DNA of 64,000 nt. Source: Brachionus koreanus (Eukaryota; Rotifera; Eurotatoria; Ploima; Brachionidae). A program made the position numbers and the translations under genes. The number at the start of each line of letters is the position of its first letter. Position 1 is the stretch's first letter. Below the pieces are notes generated by a model. The model had not been told where the DNA came from, made no database searches, and worked only from the letters and a program-made list of their open reading frames with translations. This document shows positions 32,449-45,800 of this stretch, one piece after another. The DNA lies in NCBI GenBank assembly GCA_016987375.1, contig PJRA01000401.1, forward strand, positions 1,743,034 through 1,807,033, read 5' to 3'.

Positions 32449-35400
32449 CTAAAATTAAAAATATAAAATCAAAACCCAATTATACAAAATAGATTAAAAA
32501 TATAATTTGTTTATTTTTATTTATTTTTACTCAAAAATGTCGACAAAATCAATTTTATGATGAAATTTTGGTATCAAAATTAAAAAAAAAGAACTTCAAA
32601 AAAAATAAGCGTTTTTTTTAAGTTTTTTTTATGTTAAAAATAATTTTTCAAGAATTATTTTTGAATACTACAATTTTTTAATAAAAAAAAAAAAACATTT
32701 TTATTAAATTTAAAACAAAATTTTATTTATTTATTTAGCGCCTTGAAGGTGAGGAAAACAAATTTTAAAAATTTAATAAGAAAGACAAAGTTTTTTTATA
32801 AAATAAAAAGCACAATCGGCAGAACGCCAATATCTGTACCACAAGCCAATTTAATGTATTAGATACTAAAAATTTCATAATTTAATAGTTATTTTCTGTA
32901 TTTGATTGCTCAAGCTTTAAATTTTCAATGAGTTTTACAATTTTACATAGCAACTAATACTTGTTTTTAAGTATAGATCGTCATGCTGAAACTTATTTTC
33001 AGATGTCAGATGCTAGTATATCATAAAATAATTTTTATGGCACAGTCGAAGTAGCTAAACCTTTTTAAACAGCAAAAGAGGATCAGAAAGAGCTTTTAAT
33101 TATTTGCATGATGATCAGTCTTTAAAAGAATTCTGGGGCAAATTGCATGAATTCCAACCAAGTTTTACTGTAAAAAAAAAATTTTGGTTTTAATTTCACA
33201 AAAAATTTTAGAATAATTGATATATTAAGATTAAATATTTTAACTTTATTTAGGCACTTGATCAAAAACCCAATTTTGAAATTAAAATAATCTTAATAAG
33301 TGATAATAAATCACTGCTGAAATATAATTGATTCTAAAGTAAATCTGAATGAAGAATTCTAAAATGAAATGCATGTTTTTTTTTACCTCATAAAAAACAT
33401 ACATTTCTCAAGTTTACCAAATAATTTTTCATTTTTGTGAAAAATTGCACAAAAAATCTAAAAATATGAAAATGTAAAAATGTAAAATTATTTTCATTTT
33501 GCCTCAAAAACACTCATTCTAGTTTTAATATCAAAGTCAAAATGGATTTTTTTTAAATAAATTTTAAAGTCAAGTGTCTAAAATTGGCTCAAAATTTTTG
33601 CTGTATTTTTTAAGCTGAGTCATAATATTTTTAGCTTTTATAAAGGTTTAATATTTTTGATTTTAGCATCTTTGTAATTCTAAAGTTTTAAGACATATAT
33701 GTTAGAATAAACAAAATTTAATGCTCTTCGAGTCTAAATGTTCCTAAGTGTTTCTCATGTTTTGACAGAATTTTATATTCAACCTCACATTGCTATTCTA
33801 TTTACATAGAAAACTACTTTAAAATGAACCGCTTTCAGACAGATCATTACTTGTGATGAGAATCGGATTCATTTTCGAAAATATGATAACATAAATCAAT
33901 GGTGGGTACTATCTCAACTAACACGGCCAAAATAAGAAAAAAAATTTCAAATTGTATAAAAAAAATTGTTAAAATAAAATGTTAGACTTACTCTCAAAAA
34001 CAAGAAGGAACTCTTCAGGCGTGATTTGAACAGCCATTAGAGCATTAATCGGATTATCAGTTAGAAAATTGAGCGATGGATCTTTGTCTGGTTGATTTAG
34101 CGCAATGGGGGCGCTTTCTTGAGCAATTGAATAAAGCGCAAATTCGGACTGAAAGCCTATACACAATTGACTGTTTATTATCTGAATGGACTGCACATTC
34201 ATAGTGAGCTCAATTTCGCGCAACTTTTTAACTTTTGGTCTTGACGTTAGACAACTAATTTCATAGATAAGCACAGATTTTTTCACTGCCACACACAACA
34301 AGGTGTTGCTCATCGAAGTGTATGAACCGGATGACGAAACAGAACTGGACGTAGCAGTCGAACTAGTGCTTAATGTTTGCTCACTATTGGTCAACTTGCC
34401 CAAACAGAACATGCTACATCCTTTAGTCTCTTCTATTTTTACTACTTCAACATTCATGTTTTCAATTATCATTGTGGGAAATAGAAAAATTTGGTGATTT
34501 TTTCCCGAAATGGCCACTATTAAATTGGCCGTTCGGCAAACGTCAATAGAAAATGTTCGCTTATCATGAAACCTGGTTATAGTACAATCAATTTTAAGGT
34601 TTAATTTTTCGATGCCATCATCACTGGCCACCAATATTCTCTCATTATCAAACACACATGCCGAATTTACATTTCTAATACTACTAGCATCACATATCTC
34701 TCGGGCTTCTATTTTATTAAAATTTGAAATGTTTGGATCCGAGGACAGCTTAGCTGCTTGCACAAGACGTTCATTCAGCTCTTTTAGCACACTTATCCAA
34801 TGTGAACGGTCTTTTTCGTCTTTGGCACAAAATAAAAATTTTTGTCTACATGGCGGTGTTTTAAGCTTGGACACACTTATTATAAAAATGCATGGCAAAT
34901 CGCGTTTATTCGCGTGTATCACGTCCGACTCGGACACAGTGTTTACTGAGAATAAAGGATCGCGTATGTCTACTATTAGCACAGGATTTAGAGTTGGTTT
35001 TTGATCAGTCAATGGACAAACAAATAAGCGAGCATCGGACAAAAATACATGGTGTTCAATCCAGCCTTTTTTGACGCCACCAGCTTTCGGTATTTTCAAA
35101 TGACCCTCCATGAGAGTTCCGATACCGCGGGTAAAATCAATGCCCTTCAATTTAAGACGCTGGTTTATGCTCAATGGACAATTGTATGGTAAATTTTGTC
35201 TACACTTTGGATGACACTTGAAACCACATTCTTTCTTATTGCATCGTATGGCTTGTCTTGTCAATCCGTACATAATTGCACAGCAGTACTCGCACCGTTC
35301 AATTGTATTAAATGAAATTGTCTCAAATTTGTGCTCACTAATCTGAACTGTTTCAATATGTGCGCTAGATGAATTAGTTGAATTAGTTCGTTGAGTGTTT

Positions 35401-38400
35401 GTTTGAGGACCGATTGTTTCCTCTTGAATCAACTTGCTTGGCTCATTTATTGTTTCGTTTGAATATACCGAGTCAGTCATGTTTATTGTTAGAGATTTTT
35501 GCTCGGTGTTGACATTCAAACTTCGAAGATCCTTGATTTCATTTTTGTAATGGGCTATTTCCATGCGCATGTCTTGAATTTGATTTTGTAGTTCGTTTAT
35601 TTTGGTCTGTTTCTGATCCAGCTCTTGTTTAAGCAGAGCGTTCTCGTTGGCATATTGCTGTTTTACTTGGATTTCTTTTTCTAGCGTGACCTGTAGACTT
35701 TGTACATTGATGCGGTCGCGTTTTTCTGAGCACCGGTTCTTCCAACCCGGCGGATTGGCCATTAGTCCGTTGGCGCCTGTGGTCTGCATCTTCAGATTGT
35801 CCACCTCTTCAATTAATTTTGAGGCAAGCGAGCGTAAATGACCGCGAACCATTTTCTCATCGTTGAGCATTGTCAAAATTTCGTTCATTTGAATGTCGTA
35901 TTTGTTCATTGCTTGCTTGGTCTCGTTAAACTGGTTCATTTCTTCCTCCAACGAATGTTTTTCCAATTTTAATCGGTTAATTATATTGTTAAGCTTAAAA
36001 CAAACAATTTAGATAAAAATTTAAACTAGAGGAAGCACCTAAAACGGGATGTTTATAGCAAATATTCTAATTTTTTTTCAATTATTTGGCTATATAGAAA
36101 AAATTTTTTTATTAATAATTTTACTTAAAAAATTAGTCTTTTATTTCAATAAAAACAATAAAGCTTGCTGGTCATTATTTTTTTGTGAATAATTTTTAAA
36201 AAAAACAAGATTTTAATTTTTTTTATTTAAAAAAAAAAATAATTTAGATTTTTTCAAATTTTCCCTAGACTTAAAACAGCAATTTATTTTATTAGTAAAA
36301 AATAACAAAATTTTTTTTTATAAACGCATCATATTTTTTTAAAACATATGCGCTTTATTTTATATTTTCATGCTAAAATTATTTATCTATAAGAATTTTA
36401 TAATTTTAAGCGATTGCTTTAACTTGATATTTAGAATCGCGGTCAATTAACCACTTTAAACGACACCAATGAATTTTATCAGCTTTTTTATAGTCTTTTG
36501 TTTCAATATATGAGCAAATTCTCTCTTAAATCTTTTACTCTGAAATCCCTAAAATTAAATTTTGCTTTTATTTTTCCAAGACATTTTAAATTTTTTTTTA
36601 TAATTTCAATAAAAATCAATCAAAAGTAAAATGATTTTTGTTTTTCCAATTAACTTTAAAAAACTAAACGGACATTTTTGGTTTCAAACTCATAAAGGGC
36701 ACATCATATCAACATATTGTAAATAAATAAGCCAAAAAACTAGGCCATCTTCATTTTTTAAAATTATTATCGTTTTCAAAGTCGTCATTTCACTTTTTCA
36801 TCAATTTAATTGATAAAAGCAATCAATATTTTTATCAAATAAATAGTCGCCTAGCTGGACATGATAAACTAAATGATTTCTTTTAAATTATTAATCACTC
36901 ATAAAAAACCTTTATAAATTCTATCATATATCATATATGAATGTTTCTCTGCTCTAGCAAAAAATAGTAAAATTTTCAATTGCTCTTTTTCATGAAAAGC
37001 AAGAACTTGAAATTTTACTCAAAAAATTTGAAAAAAAAAACTAGCAAACGTAAAAACAGAGCTAGTCAACATTGACTTAGAAATAAAATTTGAAAGTCTA
37101 ACTAAAATCTTACTTTGACTTTTGACCAACTCTATTTTAAATTTTTTTTTTTGTAAAACTAAAATTTAATTTATGTATTTAAATTAAAAATTGCTTTGGT
37201 TGGGAATAGCTCTGGATAGAAAATTTGACTTAAATTTTTCCTTTTATATAAGAGCTTTAGAAAAAAAAAAGAAAAGTTAAATTTAATTTTATACATTTTT
37301 TTAAAATTTTTTGTGATATAAATTAAAAATATGAAATTGATGACATAATGTGCAACCATCGATTTCCATCGAAACCACCATCATTAAAATGATCAAATTT
37401 TGAGACATCAGCTAACCACTTATTAGACTACGAAGTGTATACTACCCTTATAAGATAATGAGACTGATTTTCGCTTTATTTACATTTCTAATGATCTAGG
37501 GCACATCAAAATTATTTTGTTTTTATTCTATTTTAATTAGAAAATCATTTTAATTTAAAATGTTTACAAATTCTATGAAAATTCAGTTTTTTTTTATAAT
37601 ACTAAATTGGCATAATATAATTCAATTTAAATATTCATCATAACCATGCAAAAATACCAAAAATTCCAATATTTATCAAAACCTGTTTTTAATGGAACAA
37701 ATTAGGAAAAAATACTTTAAATTTATTTTAATTTTAAAATTTTAAATTAATAGAATCTATCGTTCAAATGATCACAAAATTTAATTCTAGAAAGAGACAA
37801 AAATTTTAAGAAATTTGTAGAACTATTTGAATAATTTAAAGTAAAGAATCATCATGAATCCAATATTAAAAATCTATAAATATATCAGTACGTTTGGGTA
37901 ATTTAAACTATGTATCCAATGCACTTAAGCTATCATTTTTCAAATTAATTAATCATTTATTAAAAAAGGTAAAATATAAAAAAAATTTTTGTTTTTGATG
38001 CAATGAAATTCTAGAATCAAAATTTTTCACTTAGCAAATAGACACTAAAATTTGTACTTTAAAATAGAAAAAAAAAACTTGTTTTGATAGATTTAGATTT
38101 AGGTATTCTCATTTAAAATTATTTTTGTCTTAAAGCATTAAATAAAATACTTAAAAACAAAACTTAATTGGAAAAAACAATCTAATTAAATATTTAACAA
38201 AGAATAATATTAAAAAATAAGGATTTAATTAAATTAATTTAATTGCGATGATTGCAGTTTCAAAGTTGGTGGAAAAATCAATTTGTTATTGATTGAAATT
38301 ATTAGAAAAAAAACTGCCTAAATTTTGGCTTATTCTTCTAGTCACTTTAGTTTACTTAGAATAAAAATCTCAAAATAAAATTATTTACTCAAATTTTAAC

Positions 38401-41400
38401 AAATTTAAAAAATGATTTAACAGTTCAAATCGAAAAAATTCATAAAATTTGAATAATAAAAAATTTAATTTACGGCTTATTTAACAAGTTTTTAATCTAA
38501 TCTGAAAATAAAAATCTGATCCGTTAAAAAGCTTCTAGACTTAGTCCTATTTTTAAATAAAAAAAAATGAAAAGTTATGAATCAAATATATCAGCAATTC
38601 AACAATTAAGCAAAAAAAATACCTTTTCATTTTCTTCAAGATGCTTTTTGTTTTCATTTTTTAAAAAATTGATTTCTTTGTCTTTGGCTTGAACAGTTTC
38701 TTTTATTTGCTCTTCAAATTTAGAATTATTCTCTTTGATTTGAGCCGAATTACGCTCTTTAATAGCCTGAATGTCATTCAGCAAATTCGTATTGATCCCT
38801 TTTAATTGACTTATTTCGTTTTCGCACAATTCCAAATTTGATTTTACTAGATTTAGATCTAAGCTCAGCTGATTATTAAGCTCTGTTAAAGCGGACTCTT
38901 GGTCTGTTTTGTCCGGACCAGTCTCATCGGATAATTGTTTCATAAAGTCTTTTTTTTCATTCTCCATTGTGACTACAATTTCACTTAAATTTTGCATTTT
39001 AAGTCTCAATTCTTCGATTTGGCGGTCTTTTTTTTCCAAATCGTATTTCGAATCATCAAGTTCTTTTTTAATATTCAAAATTTCGTCTTCCTTTTTTATC
39101 GATTCGTTTTGCAGTTTGACATTTTTTGACCTTAGCTCATCGAATTTTTCGTTTAGGTCAGTAAACTCTTGGACTACAAGTTTTCTCTGCTGCTGAGCAT
39201 CTTGTAGGTCTTTGGCTTGAGTGCTCACTTGCTCTTTTAATTCAATTGCTTGCATGGTCAATTGTTCTTTTTCTATTTTAAGAGCGCGTACAGCTCGTTC
39301 TAAGTGCTTGTTCTTGTTTCTTTCTTCGACCTCGGACTGCTTGGTTGTTTCGTACAGATTTGTAATCTCGGCAAGCTGAGAAGTCAATTCGGAAATTTTT
39401 AACTTCAATTCGGACTCTGCATTTGAATCAACTTGATCTAATGGTTTAATTTCGTTGAATTTAGTAAGCAATTCTTGTTTCTCTGATTCTAGTTTTGTTA
39501 TTTTGGATTCGTATTCACCGATTAGTGTGGCCGAGTTGGAATCGATGTGGATCGATTCGGTGGTTTTTGTGATGGTTATGGATGATGAGTCTGCTTTGGT
39601 TTCGCATACATTTTTTATTCTATCAAAATTGATGTAATCAAACAGAGAATGACAGTCGTTTAAGATGGTATTTTTTGTGTATGTGTAACCGATAAATGGA
39701 AGATGGTACCCTTTGAATGCAGCATTTTTGTTTGGCGGAAACGTTTCCTTAAATTTTAGATTAGAGTTTTTTTTAATGAAAAATTGAAAAAAATAAGGAT
39801 TTTGCTATCAATTTTAGATTAAATAGTTTATAAAAATTAGAATTTTTAAAAAATTTTAAAAGTATCATATCATCAATCAATTTTTGGTTTTAATCGAATT
39901 CTTTTATAAATTAATCATCATAGAATAAAATTTTCATGTAGCAATAAAAATTTAGTTTAATTTTATTTAATTTTTTATTGGAAACTTTTTAATATTTAGT
40001 GTTTAGCGCTTAAATATTCTTAGCTTTAGAAAAAAAGTATTTTTGTGAAATTTGGTTCAATTGAACAGAACAAAATGTTAAAAATTTTAAGAATTTTTTA
40101 AAAGATTTTCAAATTTCTGTACAAACAACATGATGCATTGATTTTTTAAAGAACATTCTTCATTTTTTACTTCTTTCTGTAATTTTTGTTTATTTTATTA
40201 TTTAATTAAGGTATTTTTTTAAATAAAAAAAAATACTGAGATTTTATTTCTAAAATAAAATTTTTTGAAATTCAAATTTATACAAAAAATCAAAGCTTTT
40301 GTAAATTTGTATTTTTTTTAGAATAATTGACATCAATTTAAACTAGACTAAATTTAATGCTATTTTATAAGCATTCAAATGATCAACAAGTTCGAATTTC
40401 GTGATCATTTGTTTTTTTTAGTTTATAGGATAATTTTAAGAGCTAAAGTACCGAAAAATATTTGTTTTGATGTCTTAAAAAAATATATTTTTTTACTTTT
40501 TATAACATTAAAATTGAAAATTTTGGGAATCAGTTGGCTTATGAGATCATTATTTTGCTATGTTTTTTTGTGGCACTCTCTCTTGTACCGCGTAAAAAAA
40601 CAAATATTAACAGTAATTGAACTTTTCGAAAAATTTAAAATTAAAAAAAATTTTTCAAAAAAAAAAGAAGTAGCTAATAAAAGTTCAAAATTGGTAAAAA
40701 ATTTTGATATTTTAAAACAGTTTTCTAAATTTCAGATTTTTATCTTATTTTCAAAAAAATATTATTTAAAAAATTGTTCTAGAAATTTAATTTAATTGAG
40801 TTGATAAATTTTTGGCTAGAAATAGTACCATTATTTAACGTTATATTCGATGGTATTAACTACAAAAGAAATGAGCTTAAAGTAAGTTTGACTTCTAAGT
40901 GTAGCGAGCAAACGTTTACCATATTTAGAAATTAAAGATTTATGAGATTCTTGTTCATTTTTGCTTGATAAATAATTATAAAATATAAAGACTATTGACT
41001 ATTTATTAACCGATACATTTTATTTACTCTAGCATTTTGTCCCTGCATTTTTAGACGAAGCGCTTGAAATTAATTTGGAAAAAAAAAATATTTTTTTTTA
41101 AAGTGAAACTAATTTTGTAATATTTATCTTAATTTTATATAAAAAAACATTAAAAACAAATCCAATTTTTGTGAACTTGATTCATTTTTTCTTCATATTT
41201 TAGAAATTTTCTTAAACCCTATATTTTTTTTACAGATAGCCTTAAAAGATAATTAAAATTCAATTCATTTTTAGTAAAATATGTATTAGTTAGGTTAATG
41301 AATGGGTTCAGGCAAAAACAGGGCACTTCATTTCTGTGATGCAACAAAAAAAAGATTTTTAAATAAAAAGAATCACCTTAGCTCGACTATTTATCTAAGC

Positions 41401-44400
41401 AAAAAATAAAATAGAAAAGTAATCATATAATATAAACGAATACCTTTAGCTTAATTTCGTCGTCGGTATCAAAATTTGACGTATCGTAGGGGCTGCTAAC
41501 TTCAGGTATATACGGAGGAGTCATGTTACGAATATTGTTCCAGTCGATGCCTTCAAAAAAAGGGTGATTTTTAAAGTCGTCCAGTCCATTCTTGCCTAAA
41601 CGTTTGTCGTTGCTGCATATTAGTTGTTTTAAAAGACTTTTTGCTTCATCACTGACGGGCGGGTAGTCTGGATCGTCGTCTTTTGGTATCGAAAATTTGT
41701 TCTCATGATTCATTATTTTCCCGTACGTGTCTACCAAAGATTCGGCATAAAACGGTGTTTCACCATAAAGCATTTCGAACATCACTATTCCCAGACTCCA
41801 CCAATCGCACTCAGAGCCGTATCGACCCTGGTTCTCTTCCATGGCTCTGAGAATTTCCGGAGAAATGTAATCGGGCGTGCCAACTGCCACGTTCGATTGC
41901 ACAGTTCCGTCAGCAAACATTTTTAAACAAGAACCAAAATCGGCCAGACGAATGTGACCATTTACGTCCAGTAGAATATTATCCGGTTTGATATCTCGGT
42001 GTACATAGCCTAATTTGTGCAACGAGTCGATGGCCAACACTGTTTCGGCTAAGTAGAACTTGGCCATTTCTTCGGGCAATCGGTCGAATTTCGACAACAA
42101 TGTAAGCAAATCGCCGCCACAATAATAATCCATCACCAGATACAAATTGTCGTTATCTTGGAACGCGTAATGTAATTTTGTTATCCATAATGGATTACCT
42201 TTGACAAGTACGTCTCTTTCTTCTCGGTAGCATGCTGTCTTTAAAAAATGATAAAGTTTATACGTTCTTTTTTTAGAAGAATTGAAAAATTTTGAAAAAA
42301 ATTTATTCTTTAATTTACAATAGAAACAAGATAAATTTAAAATTTGGTTTTAATTTTTTAAAAAAATTCAAATTCTTTTAAATCCACTATCTTTTTTTTA
42401 TTTGTACTACTGTTCAATCCAAGGCTATTTTAAATAAAATAAAGTTGAAAGAGTCAGAAAATTTTCGGTTTAATTATGCAGCAACCACATTTAGAATAGC
42501 GTTGGATACCGTCATTAGCCTCCTTTAAACAGCAAAAAAACTTTGTTGGCCGTTTTGATGGTCTTGTGGGAAAAAAAATCTTTTTAACAACCATCAAAAT
42601 GGCCACATCATTTTTTGACGGTCCTATGGCCACCACTGACAATACCCAACACAAAATTTAGAAGTAAATTCTCAAAAATTGAATCAATTTTTAAAAAAGC
42701 ACATCGTATTTTTTAGCTATTTGTTTGATAAATTATTGTTAAATTTAAAGATTTTTTTATTTTTCTAAAAAACAAAATAAATATTGAATATTTGAAAAAT
42801 TTTACAAATAATTTTTTTGCATTTTACTAACAAAATAATCAAACTATTTGGACTCAATAAAAACATACTAAGAAGCTTTTTCATTGTTTAATTTTTATTT
42901 TATTTATTAAAACAAAAACCTCTTTAATTTTAAAATTAGCAACCTGCTTCAGTTAGATAATAATAGGGATGCTAAAATATCATTTGGAAATCAATTGGCT
43001 ATTTATTTTATCACTTGAAAGTCCTTGAGGTTTTTAGACCCATTTTTAAAAAATTAAAACTTAAATTTTTTTTAATGAAATTAAAATTTTATTAAAAAAT
43101 TAAGCATTTTTTTTAGACTAAATTTAGAATCTAAAATACTTAATTTGTCTTCATTAAGAATCTACTTTAAAATTTTTTTTTCATTTTAAGTAAATATCCA
43201 ATATTAAGATTAATTTTGAGCATTTAGATTAACGCGTAATCTTTTTTCAATTTTTATATATTGAGTTTAGCATGAAAAACTTAATAGCTTAAAAAAAAAA
43301 TTCAATAGTCTTTTTTAAATAGCGTAAATATTTGTTTTTTTTTTTTAATGCCGCCCTTAAACATCAAAAACCTGGTTTAGTGCTTCAAAAAATTGAATTT
43401 TTAAAGCTTATAATAGAAAAAATCAAATTTTATGATTCCGAAAGCTTACAAAATGGGGAAATTTTCAATTTTGATTTTGAATAAAGACGAAAATAATTAT
43501 TCATGGCATCAAAACCAAATTTTTGAGGTTTTAGTGCGGCGTTAAAAAAAAATATTTACGATAATCTGTAAACCTTTGAAAATTTGTGCTATCCAAATCG
43601 GGTCCTAATTGAATAATTAAAGCACTTGACTGAAATAATATTTATTTCAACCAAAAAAGATAAAATAAAATAATAACAAAATGTATTAGGGAGACATTTT
43701 TTGCAAAGGTATACGGCAATTTTTGAGTTTAAAAAAAATTTAGTAATCCATTTTATTTAAATTATAAGTTAAACTAAAGCAAATTAGAAAATAATATTTA
43801 AATTTTTCGGAAAATTTCAGTAGTTTTTTTATCCTTTAATAGCTTTATGTTTATTTAAGAGCTTTATTTGACTTGTGTTACTCATTCGCTCTTGTTATCT
43901 ATTTTATAAAATGTCCAAAATAATTTAAAATAATTTTAATTTTATCAAAATAAGCAAATGGTAAAATTTTAAGTCATCTCTAAAACAATTTTAGCTCCAT
44001 TCTCAATGTATGATGATAATTAAAAAGAAATCAAATTATAAAATCATGGATTTCTATATCTAATAAAACAAATTAATCATTTAGTAATAAAATTTAGATG
44101 ATATAACTTTTTATAAATGACGACTTTATTCAAAAATTTTTGACTTGCCATTAAATTAACTGACCATTAAATTAATAATTAAAATTTAACTAAATATATA
44201 TTCAAATTTACTTGAAATATTTTTAAATTTTTTCTTTAAAAAAATGAATATAGACTAAAAAAATAGCTTCACCACTATCAAAATACCCAAGTTGTAACAA
44301 GATGTTCGAGACAAAATTAGGAATACACAAAACACACGTGAGAAAATGTAAAACAACACAAAATACCATCATAAAAGACTCGACTTAAAACTCTTTTTTT

Positions 44401-45119
44401 TTCTTATTCATTTAATCTCCTAATTTAATTTAAAAAAAAAATATATATAAATAATTCACAGACATAAAACTGTAAAAAACGGTTTGTTTCATCGATTGTG
44501 CCATTTATTAAAATAAACTAAACTAAAAATTAGAATATATTAGTCAAAATAGATGAAAATTCAAACCGATTAGATCACAATTTTTAAAAGACTTAACTGT
44601 AAAAACAAATTAAATAAGTCTATGAATGTTAAAGTAAATCAGAAAAAAAAACTGACTTAGGCTTCCTGGAACATAACTGATCATATAATTTCTGAAAAAA
44701 TTTAAGGCATAGTCCAATTTTATTCGATTTAAAAAAAAATAAAATGTAAAAAAAAAATTTTGTACTTCTGCTCTTTTTAGAATCTCCCATTTGTTCAAAA
44801 TTTTCATGGCATAAATATCGTCTGTGTTTTTCATTCGAACAAAAGCGACCTCGCCGAACGCGCCACGTCCAATCACCTTAATAATATCAAAGTCGTTTCG
44901 AGTCAGCCGCAATTGTCTGATTTTGTCGACGTATTGTTTGACAAAGTCTAGAAAACTGTTGATGTGTTTTTCTCGTCTAGGCGCCAAATTCAGACACTCG
45001 TCGTATAAGACTAGAAGCGCGTCCAGCAGACTCTCGGGGCTTAGTTTATTGATCGACGGTTCGACGTCGTCGTTGGACAGCACGAACCGCTCTATACTGT
45101 CCGAATCGTTGGTTAACAT
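31285..45119 (-). CDS. CDC42BPA: MRCK / Genghis Khan-type Cdc42-binding Ser/Thr kinase, complete
   Basis: Exons (minus): 45119-44766, 42238-41444, 39747-38623, 35993-33992, 32448-32270, 32221-32131, 32066-31285; 5,328 nt, 1,775 residues, every junction in phase. The start [12 protein letters not shown] fits the family N terminus. The kinase domain has GRGAFGEV (84-91), Lys106, HRDIKPDN (Asp200) and DFG (Asp218), followed by the AGC C-terminal extension to about 383. A long coiled coil follows, then a C1 domain (about 979-1030), PH (about 1048-1168), a CNH/citron domain (from about 1188), a CRIB motif and a Ser/Asn-rich tail. Members of this family bind Cdc42-GTP and phosphorylate myosin regulators to control actomyosin. 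The order and length match vertebrate MRCK alpha/beta; it is probably the single invertebrate orthologue. Confidence 0.93.
33785..33936 (+). mobile_element. Mariner transposase fragment in an MRCK intron
   Basis: The plus strand of intron 32449-33991 reads RKLL (then a stop, NEP), and in another frame [20 protein letters not shown] followed by [13 protein letters not shown]. It aligns with the element at 17170-17790, so both descend from one mariner family. Confidence 0.65.
33992..35993 (-). CDS. CDC42BPA: MRCK exon 4: coiled coil end, C1, PH and most of CNH
   Basis: A 2,002-nt exon, phase 0 to 1. It carries the second coiled coil, then the C1 pattern [17 protein letters not shown] with C-x2-C pairs ending NLPYNC, a PH domain ([11 protein letters not shown] to HWISVLKEL) and the citron homology domain. 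The C1 keeps the His and Cys positions for two zinc ions. A Ser/Thr-rich insertion (about 34300-34390) interrupts the CNH propeller. Confidence 0.9.
35994..38622 (-). other. 2.6-kb MRCK intron
   Basis: A+T-rich sequence between MRCK exons 3 and 4. I see no gene, repeat pair or transposon signature in it. Confidence 0.6.
38623..39747 (-). CDS. CDC42BPA: MRCK exon 3: FVGFTY-like hydrophobic segment and coiled coil
   Basis: The exon is 375 codons, phase 0 at both ends. It begins [20 protein letters not shown], matching the hydrophobic HLPFVGFTY segment that follows the kinase tail in the family. It then continues as a Lys/Glu/Leu-rich coiled coil used for dimerisation. The 1.7-kb intron upstream holds a partial MITE; no other gene was seen there. 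Confidence 0.9.
40041..40142. repeat. MITE family A, partial copy in an MRCK intron
   Basis: It starts TTTTGTGAAATTTGGTTC, continues GAACAGAACAAAATGTTAAA, and includes an AACATGATGCA block as in copy 1. The right inverted end was not found. Confidence 0.5.
41444..45119 (-). CDS. CDC42BPA: MRCK exons 1-2: N terminus and kinase domain
   Basis: Exon 1 (45119-44766, 118 codons) ends at KRAE and exon 2 (42238-41444, 265 codons) starts [12 protein letters not shown], a phase-0 junction inside the kinase N lobe. All catalytic landmarks are present, including [10 protein letters not shown] of the activation segment and [17 protein letters not shown] of the AGC tail. The 2.5-kb intron contains two inverted-repeat elements. 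Confidence 0.93.
42497..42655. mobile_element. Small inverted-repeat element with 8-bp target duplication
   Basis: A 159-bp element in the MRCK intron between exons 1 and 2. Ends: left GCGTTGGATACCGTC, right complement GTGTTGGGTATTGTC. An inner inverted pair is GGCCGTTTTGATGGT / ACCATCAAAATGGCC. It is flanked by ATTTAGAA at 42489-42496 and 42656-42663. A similar end (GTGTTGGGTACCG) recurs at about 46315. Confidence 0.65.
43323..43560. mobile_element. Inverted-repeat (hairpin) element in an MRCK intron
   Basis: The left arm begins CGTAAATATTTG and continues through TTTAATGCCGCCCTTAAAC. The right arm is the reverse complement (CGTAAATATT, then TTAACGCCGCACTAAAAC). The arms are about 58 bases around a 120-base centre. 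No coding frame and no clear target duplication. Confidence 0.6.
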
Positions 45120-45800
45120 ATTTAGCAATAACAAAAAAAAAGATTTTTTTTTAAATTTGACTGATATATTTAATTTATTTTTTTTTAGAAGCAATTATAA
45201 TTAATTTTACATTTTATCTAAAAAAATAAAAAGGTGATTATGGCGTATGTGAGTAATATGAAGAGATATGGAAGAAAAATGCCTAGCAAGAGAAAAGATA
45301 AAGCTCCGTTATGTGCCCATCTGACCATTTGAAATCGAGAATGGATCGTGTTTGATTTCAATCAAATCTATTGTATGTATATAGATTAGAAATTATGAAT
45401 TTGTTCTCATTTTTTTTCTCCATCTCTCTTTCTTTTTCTCTCTTGACTATAGCATTGAATTTAGTCTATGTTTATTGTTATATATTTTATGTATATTTCT
45501 AATTGAAGATAGACCTGGGTCTATTTATGTTGTCTTTAGATTAGTTTTGAATTATAATTTTGTTTATGATCAAGATAAGTTTTTCCTATGATGAATAGAC
45601 TGGGTTAGTTGAGTGTAGTGATTAAAAGAGGGGAAGGGGGCTTTATTCGCTCAATCGACCGGAGCACGTTCGAAATCTATATTTGTGTAAAATTTCTCAT
45701 TGTTATTCGAATTAGTATTGCTCTTAGCTGACGACTAGTCATCCGCGTGTGAACTCAAATAACCGATTTTATAATCCGTATGCTCAACATAATTTTTTAT
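45120..45800 (-). promoter_or_regulatory. Probable MRCK 5' region
   Basis: Sequence immediately upstream of the MRCK start codon. From about 45230 to 45780 it is less A/T-homopolymeric than its surroundings and contains a pyrimidine-rich stretch (45410-45440) and GC-richer patches (CCGGAGCACG, AGAGGGGAAGGGGG). That is compatible with a 5' UTR exon or promoter, but no specific motif was identified. Confidence 0.3.

Noticed and set aside
34303..35004. Open frames on the plus strand opposite MRCK exon 4
   Set aside because: They are antisense shadows of the C1/PH/CNH exon, which has clear homology on the minus strand.
40379..40795. 138-codon open frame on the plus strand in an MRCK intron
   Set aside because: Its composition is that of the surrounding A+T-rich intron (Lys, Phe, Ile, Leu), no motif is recognisable, and it has no splice or signal context. 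Best explained as chance.
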